A DNA stretch of 64,000 nt from Neodiprion pinetum (Eukaryota > Arthropoda > Insecta > Hymenoptera > Diprionidae). A model generated the notes under the pieces. It searched no databases. It saw only the letters and a list, made by a program, of their open reading frames with translations, and had not been told where the DNA came from. Positions 1 to 12,692 of this stretch are shown here, one piece after another (positions within the stretch are counted from its first letter, which is position 1; the number at the start of each line of letters is the position of its first letter). The DNA lies in contig NC_060232.1 of assembly GCF_021155775.2 (NCBI RefSeq), positions 35,517,089 to 35,581,088 of the forward strand, read 5' to 3'. The translations under genes were made by a program, and so were the position numbers.

Positions 1-3000
1 TCCTAAATTGCAGCTTGTAAAAATGTCCGTGCTCAGAGGGGGGCATAACGTTCTTATGACAGTAATGGTCCGCGCCTCAAGGATTAGACGGTGTATTTTT
101 GGTTTACTTTTTGCCCTGCCACCACCCCGTTCGACTCGCGAATAAGCGCGACTTTCTCTCTTTCAGAAATTTCACGCTCACGCGTGTCCACGATTCTCTT
201 TGAATTATTTCCCTGTACGTTCTAAACGGGCTTTTATCCCACTTCGAAAACTTTACATCGTTAAAACTTGGCTTATTCACCGTCATATTCGTCCGCCTAT
301 CACCCCCTCCCTCTCTCCTATCAATGGTACCCTCTAATTATCCGGAGACCGCAGCACTTTAAGATCGTCCTACCTTCCAAAGACTCCCAAGGTTATCTCG
401 CCCTGCGGCCTGACCACGGATTTCGAAGAGGTAACGTATGTACCTTTTCTCCTCGTCTTGAAACCTTCCTTCCTTTCTTCCTCCCCTCCTTGAAGGGCAG
501 AGCCAAAAGACGATTGTTTTTCGATTCGTCGGCCGCAGAAAATCTCTTCTTTCACACGGCAATGTACCGCCTTGGATTCTATGGCCGCATCCGTTTTGCA
601 GAACGTTCGGAAGGTCCTTGAGATTTAAAGTTGCAGGTTCACTTTTGGAGAAAAAAGCCCCTGGAATTTTTTGCCTTCATCTTTTCTCAAGCTCCGCACA
701 AAGTGCCTGATAAATTCTCTTTTTCTTGGGTAATTTATCGACTCTTGCGCGCGTTGCACACTTGCAGTCATCAGCCAGACGGTGTTGAAATGTCGCGACC
801 TTACGGCAGTAACGGTCCTTCAAATGCCACGATGGCGTTTCACGCTTGAGACGAACTTTCAACCTCCGACGACGGCATCGATGACAAAGATTACGCGCAC
901 CATTCGTTGTCAAAAGAGAAGAAGACCAAAGTTTTTCTTTCCTCTTTGGACAGCATCGCTGCTACTCTGGCAGGCGCGACTGACTAAGATCGACGATCGA
1001 ATGAAAATTATTGTAAAAACGAGGGAAACATTCCCTAATATTTAGCGTAGGTACCAACATCGATAAAAGGATTTATAAACGCGGTGTAACTCAGATCTAA
1101 GTAAGGATAAAATAGCTCAGGCTGCACGGGATTCACGTATCGGGTATGGATGAAAAAAGATAACTATGCGAGAAGAAAAGGAAAAATACACGTCGATCGG
1201 TTTATAGATAAGCCCAATTAAATCGACGGGGTAAACGCGAGTCGAGGGAGCTGAGCTGCTGTGGCGGCGATAATCACTTGGTCGCATATTACGTACTACG
1301 TAGCGCAGGTAGGTACGACACGTTTCTCAGTCGCGAGTGTATCCTTAAGTTTTGTCATTTCATTTTCATATTAGGTTTAAAAGGTATCTAATTAATTTGA
1401 TTAATACTAGAAAGCTCTCGAGGTTGGCCGAAGCCCATCGTATAGCTGCGGTATGATTTAAACCGAAAAGAGGGAACCACTCGCCGGCTCACTTGAATAC
1501 GAAAGAAGTCAAGAAACGGCCGGAATATATCGGAACTTATAGGCCTAAGGCCCACATCTGACATCGGCATGTGTACACATACTCGTGCCTTGTGTATACA
1601 TATCTGTATCCTGTTCCGTAGCCTTACCTTCGTACTCCCGGAGCCTCGAAACTCCGAGGATCATGTACGTAAAAAGAAGTTCGTCGGCCGTTTTCTCTCA
1701 CCGTAATTTCACCTCGTTATTCCGCTGTATCGAATGGGACGAATCAGGCCGGTAACTTCATCTGCACTCCGCACTTCGATACGGAATTCATTCGAGATCA
1801 CAGGCAAAGCACCGTTGCGTCTAATGTTATACGATAAAAGCTGGGTCAATTGTCCGAACAGTCGAAGTTCAAGAATGAAATTTATTCGGAATCTGCAGGG
1901 TTAAGAGTGGAAACTTTATGGAGGTTTGACTTCACCATTCCGAAATGCTCACTATTCGAATTTTTTGAATCTTCGTTCCTGACGATACGCGACATCTTCG
2001 TCAAACTGAATTATCGTTATTTAGAGATTTGATCAGCACCTGTGAATTTGAATCGAATGATTACAGCTGATATGAATATCTCCCGCTCAGGGTAAAAGTA
2101 AAACCCGTCCAATTTTTCAGCATCATCAACTTAAACGTGGTTCCGAAAACGATTTAAAACCGTACTATGATTGAAGTGTCCTGGACTGATGGCTCGATTT
2201 TCACCGAATGGTAAATTTATCATCGTAATGAGAAACTGAATTCCTGATAACACCGAATAAATCGATCGTTCGCGCTGCGCTTCTCAGGACTCGAAGCAGC
2301 AAGGGTGAAAAGGTGGTTACGCCCCTTTTTCAAGTTGGGTTTTCTCCCAGGCGTGGATAATGGGTTCGTATTATTCAAAGGTTCCCGCACGTCTATCGAG
2401 AAAAAGCATTTTTCAAGCAACCCTCCGATGTCCAACGCCGTTTTTCTTCTCTCATACATATATATATATATATTTTTTTTTTACACTCATGCTTTTCCTC
2501 ACTCACGAATCCTTCCGAAAGTTCGGTCTGCGCGCCGAGTTGATCGGAGAATATCGACAGACCGTTTGTAAGATTCGTGACGGAATTGTGTATTAATTGT
2601 GATAAATGTACCGACTTCGAGTGAAGGGCTGAGTTTATACTTTGACAAATGTGACGAGGATGGATTCAGTCAGATTGTAAACAATTTTTAAAAAGAAGAT
2701 AAAAATGAATCGCTCCGAGGTTTCAACGCGTAAAGAACGAATCAGTGATTCGATCGGAGTCCAGGCCTTAAAAGATGCACTGCACACCTTTTTCCACAGG
2801 TTGGAATTTGGAGGGAGCGGTGATTTGATTGAAAATTTTATTTCGAGAGTGAATCAGCGGAAAGATATAACGCGAGATAATTCCGAAATAAAACGGATGA
2901 CGTTATATAAAATCGATCTCCCCGATGTGATATTCAACCGGACGTCGAGATGAACGCGCGTCAAGTAAACCCCATAAAATTCTAATCGACAGTCTTTGGA

Positions 3001-6000
3001 ACGGCTCCCGGACGGCTGGCTTTGTAATTAAATTAACCGCGAGAAAAATAATTGTTTATAGACGATAAAGTCTTCGGATAGCTGAGCTCTCGATCCGGGG
3101 GGAATCCGAGAGCGTCTCTTCCGAATGCAGCTGAGCGTAATGGACCCGGGGAGATAACGAACCGGAGGGATAAATCGATGAAGCAGGTTCGGGAATCCGC
3201 ACCGAGATTAGAAGTACAGCTTAATGGCCATTTCTTTCAGGCTGATTCCCCATCGCCACCTCCTCAAACTTGGCTATCTCTTATATATCCCGACACACAT
3301 TCCTCCGCCTTTCGTTTAATTCTTTTTCAGCTCAGCTCAAGTCCACTGTATAATACCTCGCTACTAACACGCTGTTTACCGTCTCGCATGCGGGTCGAGA
3401 GCCCCCTCCACTAATTATTCCTCCCACTCGAACAGTAATTATCTTACATGTATAAACGCCTCTTCCGATGCACGAGGGGGAAAGAAAGGAAAAAAATAAA
3501 GAACGACCAGAAATCCTCGGAGTATATAAGTTGTCATAATCACTCGGGCCTCACGTTGATAACAACGAGGTTTTACTGCCCAAGGGGCAAACCAGTTTAG
3601 AACCTGTGTAACCTTTCTAAATCGCATTTTAGTCTGAACAACGAAATCCGCGAAAGTTATCGAATTCTTAAATTTTTTTTACTCCTTCAAAACTTAACGT
3701 CATGCTAACAGGAACTGTTAAAGGTCCGATTTTAAAATTTTTTCCATTTCACCCGCGAATTTTGGTTACATTTCTTTAAAGTTCAATGAATTGAAAATTT
3801 TCTTTCCGACTTTACGTATTAAAAGTTCAAAGTTCAGCACCTTAAAGAATTTTCGTCGTATGAATGGAATCGTGTTAAAAATCAGGAGACGAATAAATGA
3901 TCAAGTGAATAAAGTCATAGATTCAAGTTCAGGTAGGACACGTCATGAGAGAATGTAATAGCTTGCACGTAAATTAATTTCCGAAAATTTTGGATTCTCT
4001 TTGGTAAAGATCGTTTAATATCGCGACTGTTTTTCTTTTCCCTCGCGTGTATGTATTTTTTTAAGTTTTTTTTTTTTTTTTTTAACCACCTTTGATTTGA
4101 TTTTTTCGTTGTTATTCTTATTGTTCATCTAACGGCACCCAGTCGGCGCCCCTTTTATTCCTCTTCTCATCGCTTCGTACATTCCCTCCGCAACGGTGCA
4201 GCTTGACGAACGCCTCGACGAAGACCTTTTTTTTTTTTTTTTTATTTCATTCTTATTCTTTCGTTCTGCCAATATTGTTATTATACATGTTTTTATTGGC
4301 GGCTTATATTTCACAGGCAGATGTCTGTCCCGCATAATGCATTTTACAAGGGCTGCCCTGTTACAGGACTCATATGCCATTGTTGCGTCACGACATAAAA
4401 GATTGGGGTAGGTTCGGCTTTCGATAACGACTGGGAATCGTAAGGGCGGTTTTTGCGACTGCTCGAAAACGATGAAAAAACGTGACGTTGAAAGGTGTGA
4501 ATAAATTTTCAAGGGATAAATCGTAGTTGGAAAAAATAAATATACAATTATACATGTACTCACTGGAAGTTGAAATTTGTACTTCTTTGTACGTGAAAAA
4601 CCTGACCGTTTCACCCTAAAAAAATTCGTCAACCAATGTAAAATAGCTCTGTGTTCATTCGATCCGAAACTCGTTCGCGGACTTACACCCATAGGGTTCT
4701 AAGCCTCTGTCTAATACACACGGCGAGAAGTTTATTAGGTATATCGTACGACTGTGAAAGGAGCTGGGATTTCGAGATAGAGAGACGGCTTATTTAAGGG
4801 CGCCGAGGGTCGGCTGCTTTTAAGAGGGTCCAATTGTATTTGAATTTAAAATTCGTTACTGGGTCAAGGTAGCTGTTACCACCTCCTGATCCTCGGGCAA
4901 AAAAGATTCCCCCTTTTTATTTTTGACACACAGGCTGGAGTGTACCTGCAGCGTCCACGTTTTCTAAACATCCCCTGAATGTCGTGTTATATTAATTCTG
5001 GGTAACTCCTTTCAGGTTACATAATTACCGTCCAAGAGTGCGAATTCTATTTTTTTTTTCAAAGCAACCGATTAATACAATGAAAATGAAATTTTCGTAT
5101 CAAATACATAACTTGCCATCAACTTCCGGAGCAAAAAGAAAAAGAGAAATGTTCGTCAGGTATATTTTTCAACATCCTTATTTAGATTAACCTGTGTTTG
5201 ATATTCAAGAGTGTAACCTTTCCCTCTCTCTCTAACACAGACACGCTTTCGCTTCCGCGCAGATTTATTCCCGACATTCGGCGAAGTTTATAAGTTTATT
5301 TAAAAAACAGTGCAGCGAACGCTGCTGAGTTTGTTTTCAAAATTTTTAATCCAGAAGTATTTACTGTTTCCCTAGCTGCCTCAATTACTCCTGTGAAATA
5401 ACCATGATATTAGCGAGAAATGATTGTTTTTACTGCCTTCTCTCCTTTCCCCCTGCATCTATCTCAACAAATCTTGCTAGTTCGTATCATCGTTTCACGG
5501 ATGTTTCACATAAATTACTGGCAACATAGGTTATTATACACAGTTGGACGAGGACGGTTAATCCGGCCCTTACAAGCTTCGAAGAATTTTTATTCCGTCT
5601 AATTCCTATTTGTTTTTATTACACGAAGTACGTACCTACCCTGATTGCAAAGCGCAGTTAAACGCAACGGTACATATTTTTGTAATTAAGGACCGTAAAC
5701 CTTGAGCTGTAATCGGACGTCATATAAACAATGAAAGCGCATAAAACTGTAATAACGCCCATCTGCCCCCCCCCCCCCTCATGACGCGTAAAGAGAAGCG
5801 CAGCGTGCGTGTGTAAGGGCATAAAGAAAAAATACAGCCAATTGCAGCGGACGCGAGGTGATCACATCCCGAAAATCGGGAACGCATTATTACACGTCTA
5901 GTCGTAAAAATCTTTACAATCTTCCCCGGAGGATTCGAAGATGGAAGGAAATGAAAAGAAAAAACCAGAGAAATTAGGGAAACAAACAAACACCGGGATA

Positions 6001-8199
6001 GCGAAAATGAATATTCAAAACTGAACTCTGACAGGTTGATATATAGACATTGTATATGTATATTACATGTATTTATACACAGGCTGTGTGGTCGTAAAAT
6101 ATAGTCCACAATGGTTTTACAATGTTTGTTAACTACAAGAGCCGTGTTCAGGTTATTACGCAATATCCTCTCCTGTCCCTCCATTATAGATACCCATTGT
6201 TCCTAAAGTTCAAAATACGCGTTATCCCTCCTCGTCATTATATTACGGTACGGTACGAACCCGCTCGTTACCAGCTGCGTCGTTTTTATACACACCCAGC
6301 CACGCGAACAATACGGAAACACGTATCGCGTACGTATACATTTTTCGAATTAATACGGATGTAGAAAGTAGCGTTATATCCGTATATATCCCACATGTCC
6401 TGCTGGACGCGTGGAAGTGCAGGGCGGACGCGGACCGTTCTTGTCAATTTTAAACTCGACGCTGCATTACCGAGAGCCGGGTGCTGTGCGCACCGAGACA
6501 CAATTCCTGTTGTTTGTTCAAGTCATCGCAATCAAATCATACAGGGCTTTATATCGCGGCTGATGCACGACGTCCCATGTTAGCGGTGGTCCGAAAGTTC
6601 GAATAAAAGAGCGCGTGACGTTCAACGAAAGATTAACGAACGAGTCGAACTCGGGGTGCTACGAAGGTTGAGATTTTGAAAAAGCTTTGGTAATGTTTCC
6701 GAAAACGAGAAAAAGAACGTAAAAGCGGTGAAACCTGAGAGCGATTGATTCTTATTCAATAAATTTCACTTGGCTCTGGTCCTTGGGAAACAGTCGAGAA
6801 AGGAATTGATTTTTTAACAGGGTGAAAAGCGGGTGAATTTCTTAGGCGTTATTTAATTAAATTCCAGATTTTGTGATCACCCTGAAACTGACGACTGCAG
6901 CGTCACGGAAGGATGTAAAAAAAAATGTCGGTCCGTTAATACGTCCGTGTAGATGATAAATAAAAGATTTTACGCTACTTGTTCGAATTGCCCACGCGCG
7001 CCACGAATGTTAATCGGCTGCACAATGCACGACAACCAGAGAGCGTAGAGTGAAAACATGATGTGCATCATTCAGACACCCTGGATATTATATTATAATA
7101 TCGCGTTGATAAAGTTTTCACGGAGTTTAACACGCGGATAGCATATGCACGCGTAAATATATGCACGCTATATAATATAATACCACGTATAAAGCACACA
7201 CGAAGTCGGTATATAATGATATCGCAAGCGTTTGCGCACGTCGCGCATTCACGCGATGCAGCCATAATCCTGGAGTGTGGTGGTGATGCAGGGACCGCAT
7301 GGCGTTTTACCAACCCTCGTCGCCCGCTCCGCAGGCCAAAACATATGGAAGGTAATTACGTGTTATTAAATAGGCGCCCCTGCTACCCTCCTTCGCTCGC
7401 AAGGCGAGTGGTCACGAAGTGAGATGACACGGCGAAGTCGACGCAGGTATTCCTGTGACTTACGGGTACGTCAGGGCTTTCCTCTTTTTTCAATAATCGT
7501 TTCGCGGAATAAAGTACCGGCGATTGAAATTGTAGGCGTATGCGGTTGCCGTACACCCTGTTGCGGCATCGATTTTTCATGCGACAATTGCGATTGCGTG
7601 CCATTCGGTTTCCGGCGAGAAGCCAGAGGGAGGGAAACCGCGTTGTTTTCTTTTGTTGCATTTCTTGGAATTCGGCGATAAGGTCGTTTGTCCGTTATCG
7701 GAGTACGCTGCAATTAAAGTTATTGTACTTTGTGGGAAATCTTGTCGATTCGTAACCCTTGTTTATTTTTGTTTTAATCAGACCCGACTTATGTATATAC
7801 GTATAACGTACATCGGTATCGTTTTAAAGTTCCATAATCAAGCTTACGTATTATAGAAAAATCTCCTCTTAAAATAACGTATTGACATACGTCGAAGAAG
7901 CTTTGCTATACCGCAAACTTAAAATGGCCGCCATCGACGTACGCTTCGGATTTTATTTCGACTATAAAATCATTTCAATCACTGTCCGTTCGTCAAACAC
8001 CGTATAAGGTGAAACAGCCTGACGGCAAGAGTAGTTTATTCGTAATTTGACCTCCGATACAAGCTCAGAAAATGAGAATTCAGCCTGCAATAAAATTTCC
8101 CCGTGTAGGTACGTTCTTCGGTGAACTTGAATCCTCACACGACAAACCAAGCCTGTTTCATTCAGCACTCAAAGTTCCGGTAGCGCAGTTCACATCTTC
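1..8199. other. Upstream non-coding sequence, no gene recognised
   Basis: I see no recognisable gene on either strand. Open frames here reach at most 187 codons (minus strand, 4129-4692). They show no family motif, run through homopolymers and look like chance frames. The stretch has T-rich tracts (about 4066-4083 and 4228-4242) and a run of 13 C at 5766-5778. Near 7926 there is a GCCGCCAT-type motif that resembles a Pho/YY1 site, but a single short match proves nothing. It is best read as intergenic sequence upstream of the Wnt gene, or an intron of an unseen gene. Confidence 0.6.
5766..5778. repeat. Poly-C run (13 C)
   Basis: This is an uninterrupted run of 13 cytosines in otherwise AT-rich DNA. 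It is a simple homopolymer with no gene around it and could be miscounted in assembly. Confidence 0.9.
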
Positions 8200-8376
8200 C
8201 CTAAGGCATCTACACACCTGAAGTGACTTGATTTTCGACGTCGCGACGCCGGATCTCGGATTTCAACACGAACCGTCGCGACGTCGTTTCGTCGTCGTCG
8301 GTTTCCTGCAGGTAGGTATATAATAAAGGAAACGACGAAACGAACGTACGATCTGAGGGTATTGGAGACAAAAAAC

Positions 8377-8435
<59 letters not shown>

Positions 8436-9480
8436 GAGAGAGGGAGAGGCAAAGAGAGAGACATCGAGGGACACGGGCGGTCGGAACGGAACGGAACGGA
8501 ACGACGAAGCGAGAAGCGCGTGGTTGTGTGTACAGATATAGTATAGCTATAAGTATATACCTGCAATGCGTACAGGTGGGCATGGCATGGGTTAGTTTGT
8601 AGCGAGCAAGCAATATCGGTGTGTAGAGGCGAAGCGGCGAGTCCGTGGACGAGACCTGATCCCAAAGCCAGGAGCCAGTCCATCGTGGGACCTGTGCACG
8701 ACCGAACGTCGCCCCGTACATCTTGTCCGCGCGTTCGTGTCTCCATGTGATCCGCGGCTCGATCGAACCTCCGACAAGCGAGACCCGCCGCTGGAATCGG
8801 CGAGAAGATTCGCCTTTCCGCAATTTCACCGAAACCGAGGAATCGGGATAATCGATAATACGAGATAAAGAATTGTAACCAGAAATACGACCGATTCGAT
8901 CATTGGCGAAAACCGCAACGGGCACCCAGAATTAACCCGGAAGGGTTGACGTTTCTTGCAAAGATATTAGTAAACGATCCTGCAATTACGGTTCGTTTTA
9001 ATTTTTTGTTTATTTTTGCTTTTTGCGCAGGAAAATCTTACGGCTTCGATCCATGTACGAAAATTTGACAGTGATCCTGACAGAGTCGGAGGTGTGGATC
9101 GAGAGGATGACGATCGGATCCGGAATATGATTGAACGCGTCGCTTGTAGTTTTGCCGGTTAAAACGACGTCGGTGGTGTCGCGGTTAATAGTAATTGTAC
9201 AACGTTGTAAATTGTGTGCGTGTTGAGAAATGTAACGGATGTAATCGAAGATACGGAGGAGATGTTACGATATGGGTTTTTATACGTGCGCGCAGGATAT
9301 GGAAGATGAGGATTCTTTTTCTAACGTGTACATACGTAATAGTGTAATTATAATATCAAAACTCGAGATCGCAGTTTGTCCCTGCTATTCATTGTTGTAC
9401 ACAACGTTGGCAAATATTTGTACAGGTATACCAACTCTATACATTTGTACAACTTTGTTGATTTAACCATATTCGCGGAG
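8200..9480. other. GC- and CpG-richer block with a GA tract; possible upstream promoter or leader exon
   Basis: From about 8.22 to 8.95 kb the DNA is visibly richer in GC and CpG than its surroundings. It contains (GA)25 and a tandem ggaac run at 8485-8502. A TATA-like string follows a CAG-GTAGGT donor-like string at about 8308-8325. No long frame with family similarity exists; the minus-strand frames are translations of the GA tract. Insect promoters and 5' leaders often look like this, so a distal promoter or non-coding first exon of the gene starting at 12.6 kb is possible. No transcript evidence is available. Confidence 0.25.
8381..8430. repeat. (GA)25 microsatellite
   Basis: There are twenty-five uninterrupted AG dinucleotides, followed by an interrupted GA-rich tail to about 8460. 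Long GA tracts are known binding sites for the insect factors GAGA (Trl) and CLAMP. Whether this one is bound cannot be told from sequence. Confidence 0.95.
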
Positions 9481-12239
9481 TTTAAAATTTAGTATTTATA
9501 CACACAAACCGACGAGTTCATCGGTCCATTCCAGTGTACAAACATGCCGTCGGTATTTTATAATAAAACACAATTTGAGCGTTGGCAAAGTTTGCGCTCC
9601 GCGTATTTCGAATAAACCGCGCGCGCGTCAAAATATGGTACAAAACATGTACGCCGTAACGGTGCATCGATAATTACAATTTCCTGTACAATGTCAAAAT
9701 CTTTTTAGCATCCCCCCGCAATATCATCAATCCGCGTACAAATAATTCCCGTGTTTGCGCATGTCGATTTCATAAACTTTCGAGTGCAGCCGATTCATGT
9801 CGCGTATCGAGTATAATTTATAATCTGCACCTGCCTGTGTTTCTTGTATTCAACTTGTGCGGATTAGTTTACATAATCTGGTTGATTGCGGTGCTCCGTT
9901 TGCTAATTGGATCACCTTCCGGCTCCTCGACAAATATAAATCAGTTACTTTGCGTATTGCCAGATACAAAGCGCGGTATGCTTAGATACCCATTAGTTGA
10001 GATAACGATTACGGTATGTAATATACCAAACGATTGCACAGACTTTCTATAACGTTGAACTGCACTGAGATTTCTTCTTTTTTTCTACCCATAGTTTGCT
10101 TAGTCGCGAGATTATTCCAGGAAATCGACACATTCGTTTTCCTAGATTTTCATCATGGCGAAGTTGGTAACGTTATTATAACGAATTATGATGGGGAAAA
10201 AGCCTTATTTCGCTACTTTGGAATTGTTTGAAATTCAGTAAACCGTAATAAAACAAGACGTACTCATATTTGGAAATCTTAGTTCCTTCAGTCGTCGTAA
10301 AACTAAGACAATAGTGAACTTTTTCCCAATATTTCGTTACGATAACGTTGCGAACTTCACGATCGTAGATTTTCGCAAGTTTCTCCTCAGAAATTTGAAA
10401 ATTGACGCAATGTCAAACAAACCCTGAGAACGATATACATGAATTCAAAACTCCCTCAGTTATTCTCCTCATTCAATATTAATATGTGCCAATCATTGCC
10501 CATCAGTTTTCATTAATTTTCAACTATGTCCGACCAAATTCTCGCGAATGCAAGGCAATCACCACTGATTTCCAACTTCCAACGATTGTGATTCGAACCG
10601 TGGAATAACTATTTCCCAGAGTAAACATACCGCAGATAGAAGTCACGGTTGAAAAATTTCCATCCACAGGTGAACCGTGTACCTCAATTAAGTGAGGCGA
10701 TAAAACGCACTAATTTACCTCCCGTCGATTTCTTATCAGAGTAGGTACATAGAATCCCAAGTTACGCCCTGATCGCCTCCCGTAGATTCTTTCAATCCTG
10801 ATTTTCTCCCCGCAGGAATCGCGTTATACGCGCCTGTATTCCTTGTCCCAATAATTCGAGCGCCTAACGGTAAAATTGACGAGGCGTTTCTCTCCGTCTT
10901 TTTGATTTCATCTCTTGGTTTCCCATTTTTTTCATATCGTCGCGCATCGCGCTTTATTCAACAGTTTAAAATCCCATTGTCAGTACATCGGTGATGCTAA
11001 TCGCATGTCTCGGCTCCCACGGGGAATGAATTCGCACCTACGCTCAACTCCGCGATACCGCGATAGTCCCTAAGGAGCGATCCGATTGGCCGATATCATC
11101 CGGACTCCACGACCAATCCGGTTTCAGACGCGGTATACTGTAGATATATAATATATATGTATATATATGTATAACTATTCGATCTCCCTGCAGTTCTTGC
11201 ACACTTGCCGTACCGTAACTATATTGCAGCTACCGCGTATCTCCTTGAATGAACGTACATACCTACACATCCATCGAATTAACCATACGGAGAAATTTTA
11301 TAAAAATTTGCCAACTTGTAGAGACACTTCGATACCGCAAACGAATCGTCTGAATTGAACCTCATCTCTGACTATCGCCGATGCAAAAAAAATAAATAAA
11401 TAAATAAATAAAAAAATAGAAATAATCTGAAGTTTAGTCACGCGTTTGTTACACCTAATTATATTATAAATATATTCTCAGAGTTATTTCAGGCATGAGT
11501 CATTTCACTCGATGGTTCGCACGAGTTTCTTCTCTCATTCTTTCCCATTTCTTTCTTTCTGTGATCCGTGTAGGTATACTGTGTACGTTTATACATATAG
11601 TTATACATATAAAGTGTGTAATTTTGACGGGTCTTTACGAGGGTTAAACAATCGTTTAAATATTTGATATTTGAATTCGGACATTATTTTGAAATAAAAT
11701 CTTGCGCGTATACTAAGCAGTTGTAACGAAATATTATACTTATATAGCGGGATGAAATAAGTTTCGTATTTTTATCGTCGACAATATGACTCGGTTGAAT
11801 TTCTACAAGTTTGATTACGTGCGGCCTGATTCGTATTAACATGCGAGAAAATTCGCGTCACAGATTTTTGCGGTAGATACGAAAAACTACGCGGCCACTG
11901 TCTATTCCGCATGTATATGGGTATGATATACGGGCAAACTAGATGTCTGTTGTAATCTGACTCATTTGGGTACATCCGCCTCTCTATACCTTCGGCTAAA
12001 AACTTCTCTCGACTCTCCCCTCGTCCTGCACAGATGTATACATACATGTGTATATATATATGGATAGGTGTATATGTGTATAAATTCAGGTATAACTCCG
12101 TACTAACTGCACTTCGAGCCTGACCATACACCAGACCCTACGCGACTTTATCGAACGGGAGATTCCTTCCGAATGTAATATTTATTTTTATATTATTTTT
12201 TTTTGTCACTTTTAAACTTTACAAATAACACAATTTCTT
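9481..12239. other. AT-rich upstream sequence, no gene recognised
   Basis: No coding region can be supported. The stretch is AT-rich, with TA-dinucleotide strings (about 11143-11170) and a TAAA microsatellite (11392-11418). It lies just upstream of the probable leader of the Wnt gene and should contain any proximal control elements, but no specific site is clear enough to name. Confidence 0.6.
11392..11418. repeat. (TAAA)n microsatellite
   Basis: Six tandem AAAT/TAAA units are preceded by an A run and followed by A-rich sequence. It is a simple repeat. Confidence 0.85.
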
Positions 12240-12615
12240 TTTACTCTTGAAAGTCGTGAGAAAAGATGAAGCAGTGAAAAAGTGAATCACAGTGAAGATA
12301 CACAGATTTTTGGATCAAGTGCGGAAAAATTCTCGGTGTGATTTTTTGCGTATTTTATATTATAATTATAATGAGAAGTACGAGACTTGGTTATAAAATT
12401 ATCGACAAGTAATCGCACGAATAGTGAAGTGTGTAACAATTCGAAAGTTCGCTGTCAATTTGCAGCGTGTGTCGTTTCGGAGTGCTGGATATATCTTTTT
12501 GGTCCTTGTGTAAATGTTATAAATAAGATTGTGCTGAAGAAAGTGGGAGTGAAGGACGCGCGTAATTGAGAACGAAATCGATTAATGAAGTAATTTTAAT
12601 ATTATAATGTGAGAG
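12240..12615 (+). promoter_or_regulatory. Wnt7: Probable 5' leader of the Wnt7 gene, with upstream ORFs
   Basis: This AT-rich stretch lies directly before the inferred start codon. It has the A/G-rich, GTGAA-repeating look of insect leaders. Its 5' end is not defined because no convincing TATA box or initiator was found. It carries several short upstream ORFs: an ATG at 12266 (three codons), an ATG at 12371 (13 codons), one near 12508-12520, and an ATG-TGA pair at 12607-12612. If the leader is transcribed as drawn, these would be expected to reduce translation of the Wnt protein. The boundary is an inference; a further upstream non-coding exon is possible. Confidence 0.4.
12607..12612 (+). 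promoter_or_regulatory. Start-stop upstream ORF (ATG-TGA)
   Basis: ATG is followed at once by TGA. It is in frame with the main ATG and only nine bases upstream of it. The upstream ATG has A at -3, a fair initiation context. The TGA also fixes the main start, since no in-frame start further upstream can be used. Minimal start-stop elements are known to stall ribosomes on some eukaryotic mRNAs; that this one does so is inference. Confidence 0.6.
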
Positions 12616-12692
12616 ATGCGTCGTGGCGAAGTCGCGGTAATCGCGATAGCCCTTTTGGTTCTCGGGCAAGTCCCGGGTCCTCGTCAAGTCAG
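12616..12692 (+). CDS. Wnt7: Wnt7 exon 1: signal peptide (partial CDS)
   Basis: This exon encodes the first 25 residues of a secreted Wnt ligand plus two bases of codon 26. After Met there are two Arg, then a hydrophobic core (VAVIAIALLVLG), then a polar Pro/Gly/Arg/Gln tail, which is a normal signal-peptide layout. The start is chosen because an in-frame TGA lies two codons upstream (12610-12612). The exon must end at 12692, because the AG|GTGAGAG donor follows and reading through gives an in-frame TGA. The two leftover bases (AG) join the first base of exon 2 to make an Arg codon, so the phases match. Wnt7 genes commonly have such a short first coding exon. The exon alone would not be recognisable; its assignment rests on phase, strand, the donor and its position before exon 2. 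Confidence 0.7.

Noticed and set aside
4129..4692. 187-codon minus-strand open frame
   Set aside because: It is the longest frame in the window, but it has no recognisable family motif, runs through a poly-T tract as poly-Lys, and has no splice or start context. It is treated as chance.
8190..8746. Minus-strand frames with long Ser-Leu repeats
   Set aside because: They are simply the translation of the (GA)25 microsatellite.
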